Shown here piece after piece: positions 52,645-52,782 of a DNA stretch of 52,782 nt. This DNA is from Phaeobacter sp. (GTDB lineage Bacteria > Pseudomonadota > Alphaproteobacteria > Rhodobacterales > Rhodobacteraceae). Position numbers and translations under genes: made by a program. The stretch spans positions 1-52,782 of the forward strand of contig NZ_JAJDWC010000079.1 of the NCBI RefSeq assembly GCF_022825805.1, read 5' to 3'. The notes beneath the pieces were generated by a model, which saw nothing but the letters and a program-made list of their open reading frames with translations, did no database searches and was not told where the DNA came from. Numbering within the stretch: the stretch's first letter is position 1; the number at the start of each line of letters is the position of its first letter.

Positions 52645-52782
52645 TAAAGCGTCTTTCCTGAAGTCTGAATCGTTTTGGGTTCCCAAATTGGTGCTGGCGT
52701 GATTCAAGATATCCGGGAGGATGTCTTATGCCAGCACCATTGCCATCAGCGCTGCGGGCGCGTTTTGAAGAGTACATTGCCG
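52645..52782 (+). mobile_element. Left end of an IS630-family insertion sequence
   Basis: The transposase start at 52728 and the noncoding lead-in (GCGTCTTTCCTGAAGTCTGA at 52649-52668) fit an IS630-family element that runs out of the window. IS630 elements insert at TA; the TA at 52645-52646 is the likely junction. The exact terminal repeat cannot be verified because the other end is not visible. Confidence 0.55.
52728..52782 (+). CDS. IS630-family transposase, N-terminal fragment (cut by window edge)
   Basis: Eighteen codons are visible: MPAPLPSALRARFEEYIA. This matches the start of IS630-type transposases common in Rhodobacterales, which continue with a helix-turn-helix and a DDE domain. 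GGGAGG at 52715-52720 is a strong ribosome binding site seven bases upstream. Intactness cannot be judged. Confidence 0.75.
   Translation, partial: MPAPLPSALRARFEEYIA

Noticed and set aside
1-52782. Composite transposon or genomic island bounded by the IS21 and IS630 ends
   Set aside because: The intervening genes are core metabolic and housekeeping genes with uniform composition, and the two IS elements belong to different families; their positions at the window edges are more likely coincidental.

Overview
The window looks like chromosomal DNA of a Rhodobacterales alphaproteobacterium (Roseobacter group). It is GC-rich. It encodes a short proline--tRNA ligase without the inserted editing domain, an HdaA-type DnaA regulator, a PccR/ScfR regulator, and a propionyl-CoA carboxylase cluster threaded with small envelope genes. 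It also has a choline-to-betaine locus. The species cannot be fixed from sequence reading alone.

Layout. 1-225 is the end of an IS21-family element (istA start, minus strand). 226-847 has no convincing gene. 848-6820 holds a membrane protein, a molybdopterin oxidoreductase broken by an apparent 7-nt deletion in its Fe-S motif, an HExxH lipoprotein and the Lol lipoprotein-release genes. 7188-12398 carries proS, an AI-2E family permease with hdaA, and ppx. 12589-17498 has a small secreted protein, a tight minus-strand operon (VOC, GNAT, TerB/DnaJ, endonuclease/exonuclease/phosphatase), and ridA divergent from a WYL regulator.

17645-33082 is the main functional block: methylmalonyl-CoA mutase, pccA and pccB, spaced by small lipoproteins and conserved hypotheticals, plus the regulator pccR. 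TTTGCAAA-type sites lie in the pccB upstream region and in front of pccR. A serralysin-like RTX protease and an MFS exporter sit between pccB and pccR. Together these genes convert propionyl-CoA through methylmalonyl-CoA to succinyl-CoA; no epimerase gene is present here.

33546-39194 is the choline locus: betA, betB, a BCCT-type transporter and a divergent betI with a perfect 16-bp palindrome between transporter and regulator. 39316-52563 holds a DUF1036 protein, a DMT exporter, a LysE exporter with its LysR partner, a ClpP-fold-like membrane protein, yebC, a DASS permease with TrkA-C domains, a metallophosphoesterase, 5-formyl-THF cyclo-ligase, mgtE and a guanine deaminase. The window ends in the start of an IS630-family element.

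The most unusual signal is not a gene system. At a dozen or more places, mostly directly after stop codons and in spacers but also inside loosely constrained parts of genes, there are short degenerate tandem repeats with a unit of about 12-21 nt (one of 31 nt). Each place has its own unit sequence. This suggests a recurring process of local tandem duplication followed by divergence. I did not find a convincing new defence or biosynthetic system, CRISPR array, tRNA or rRNA.
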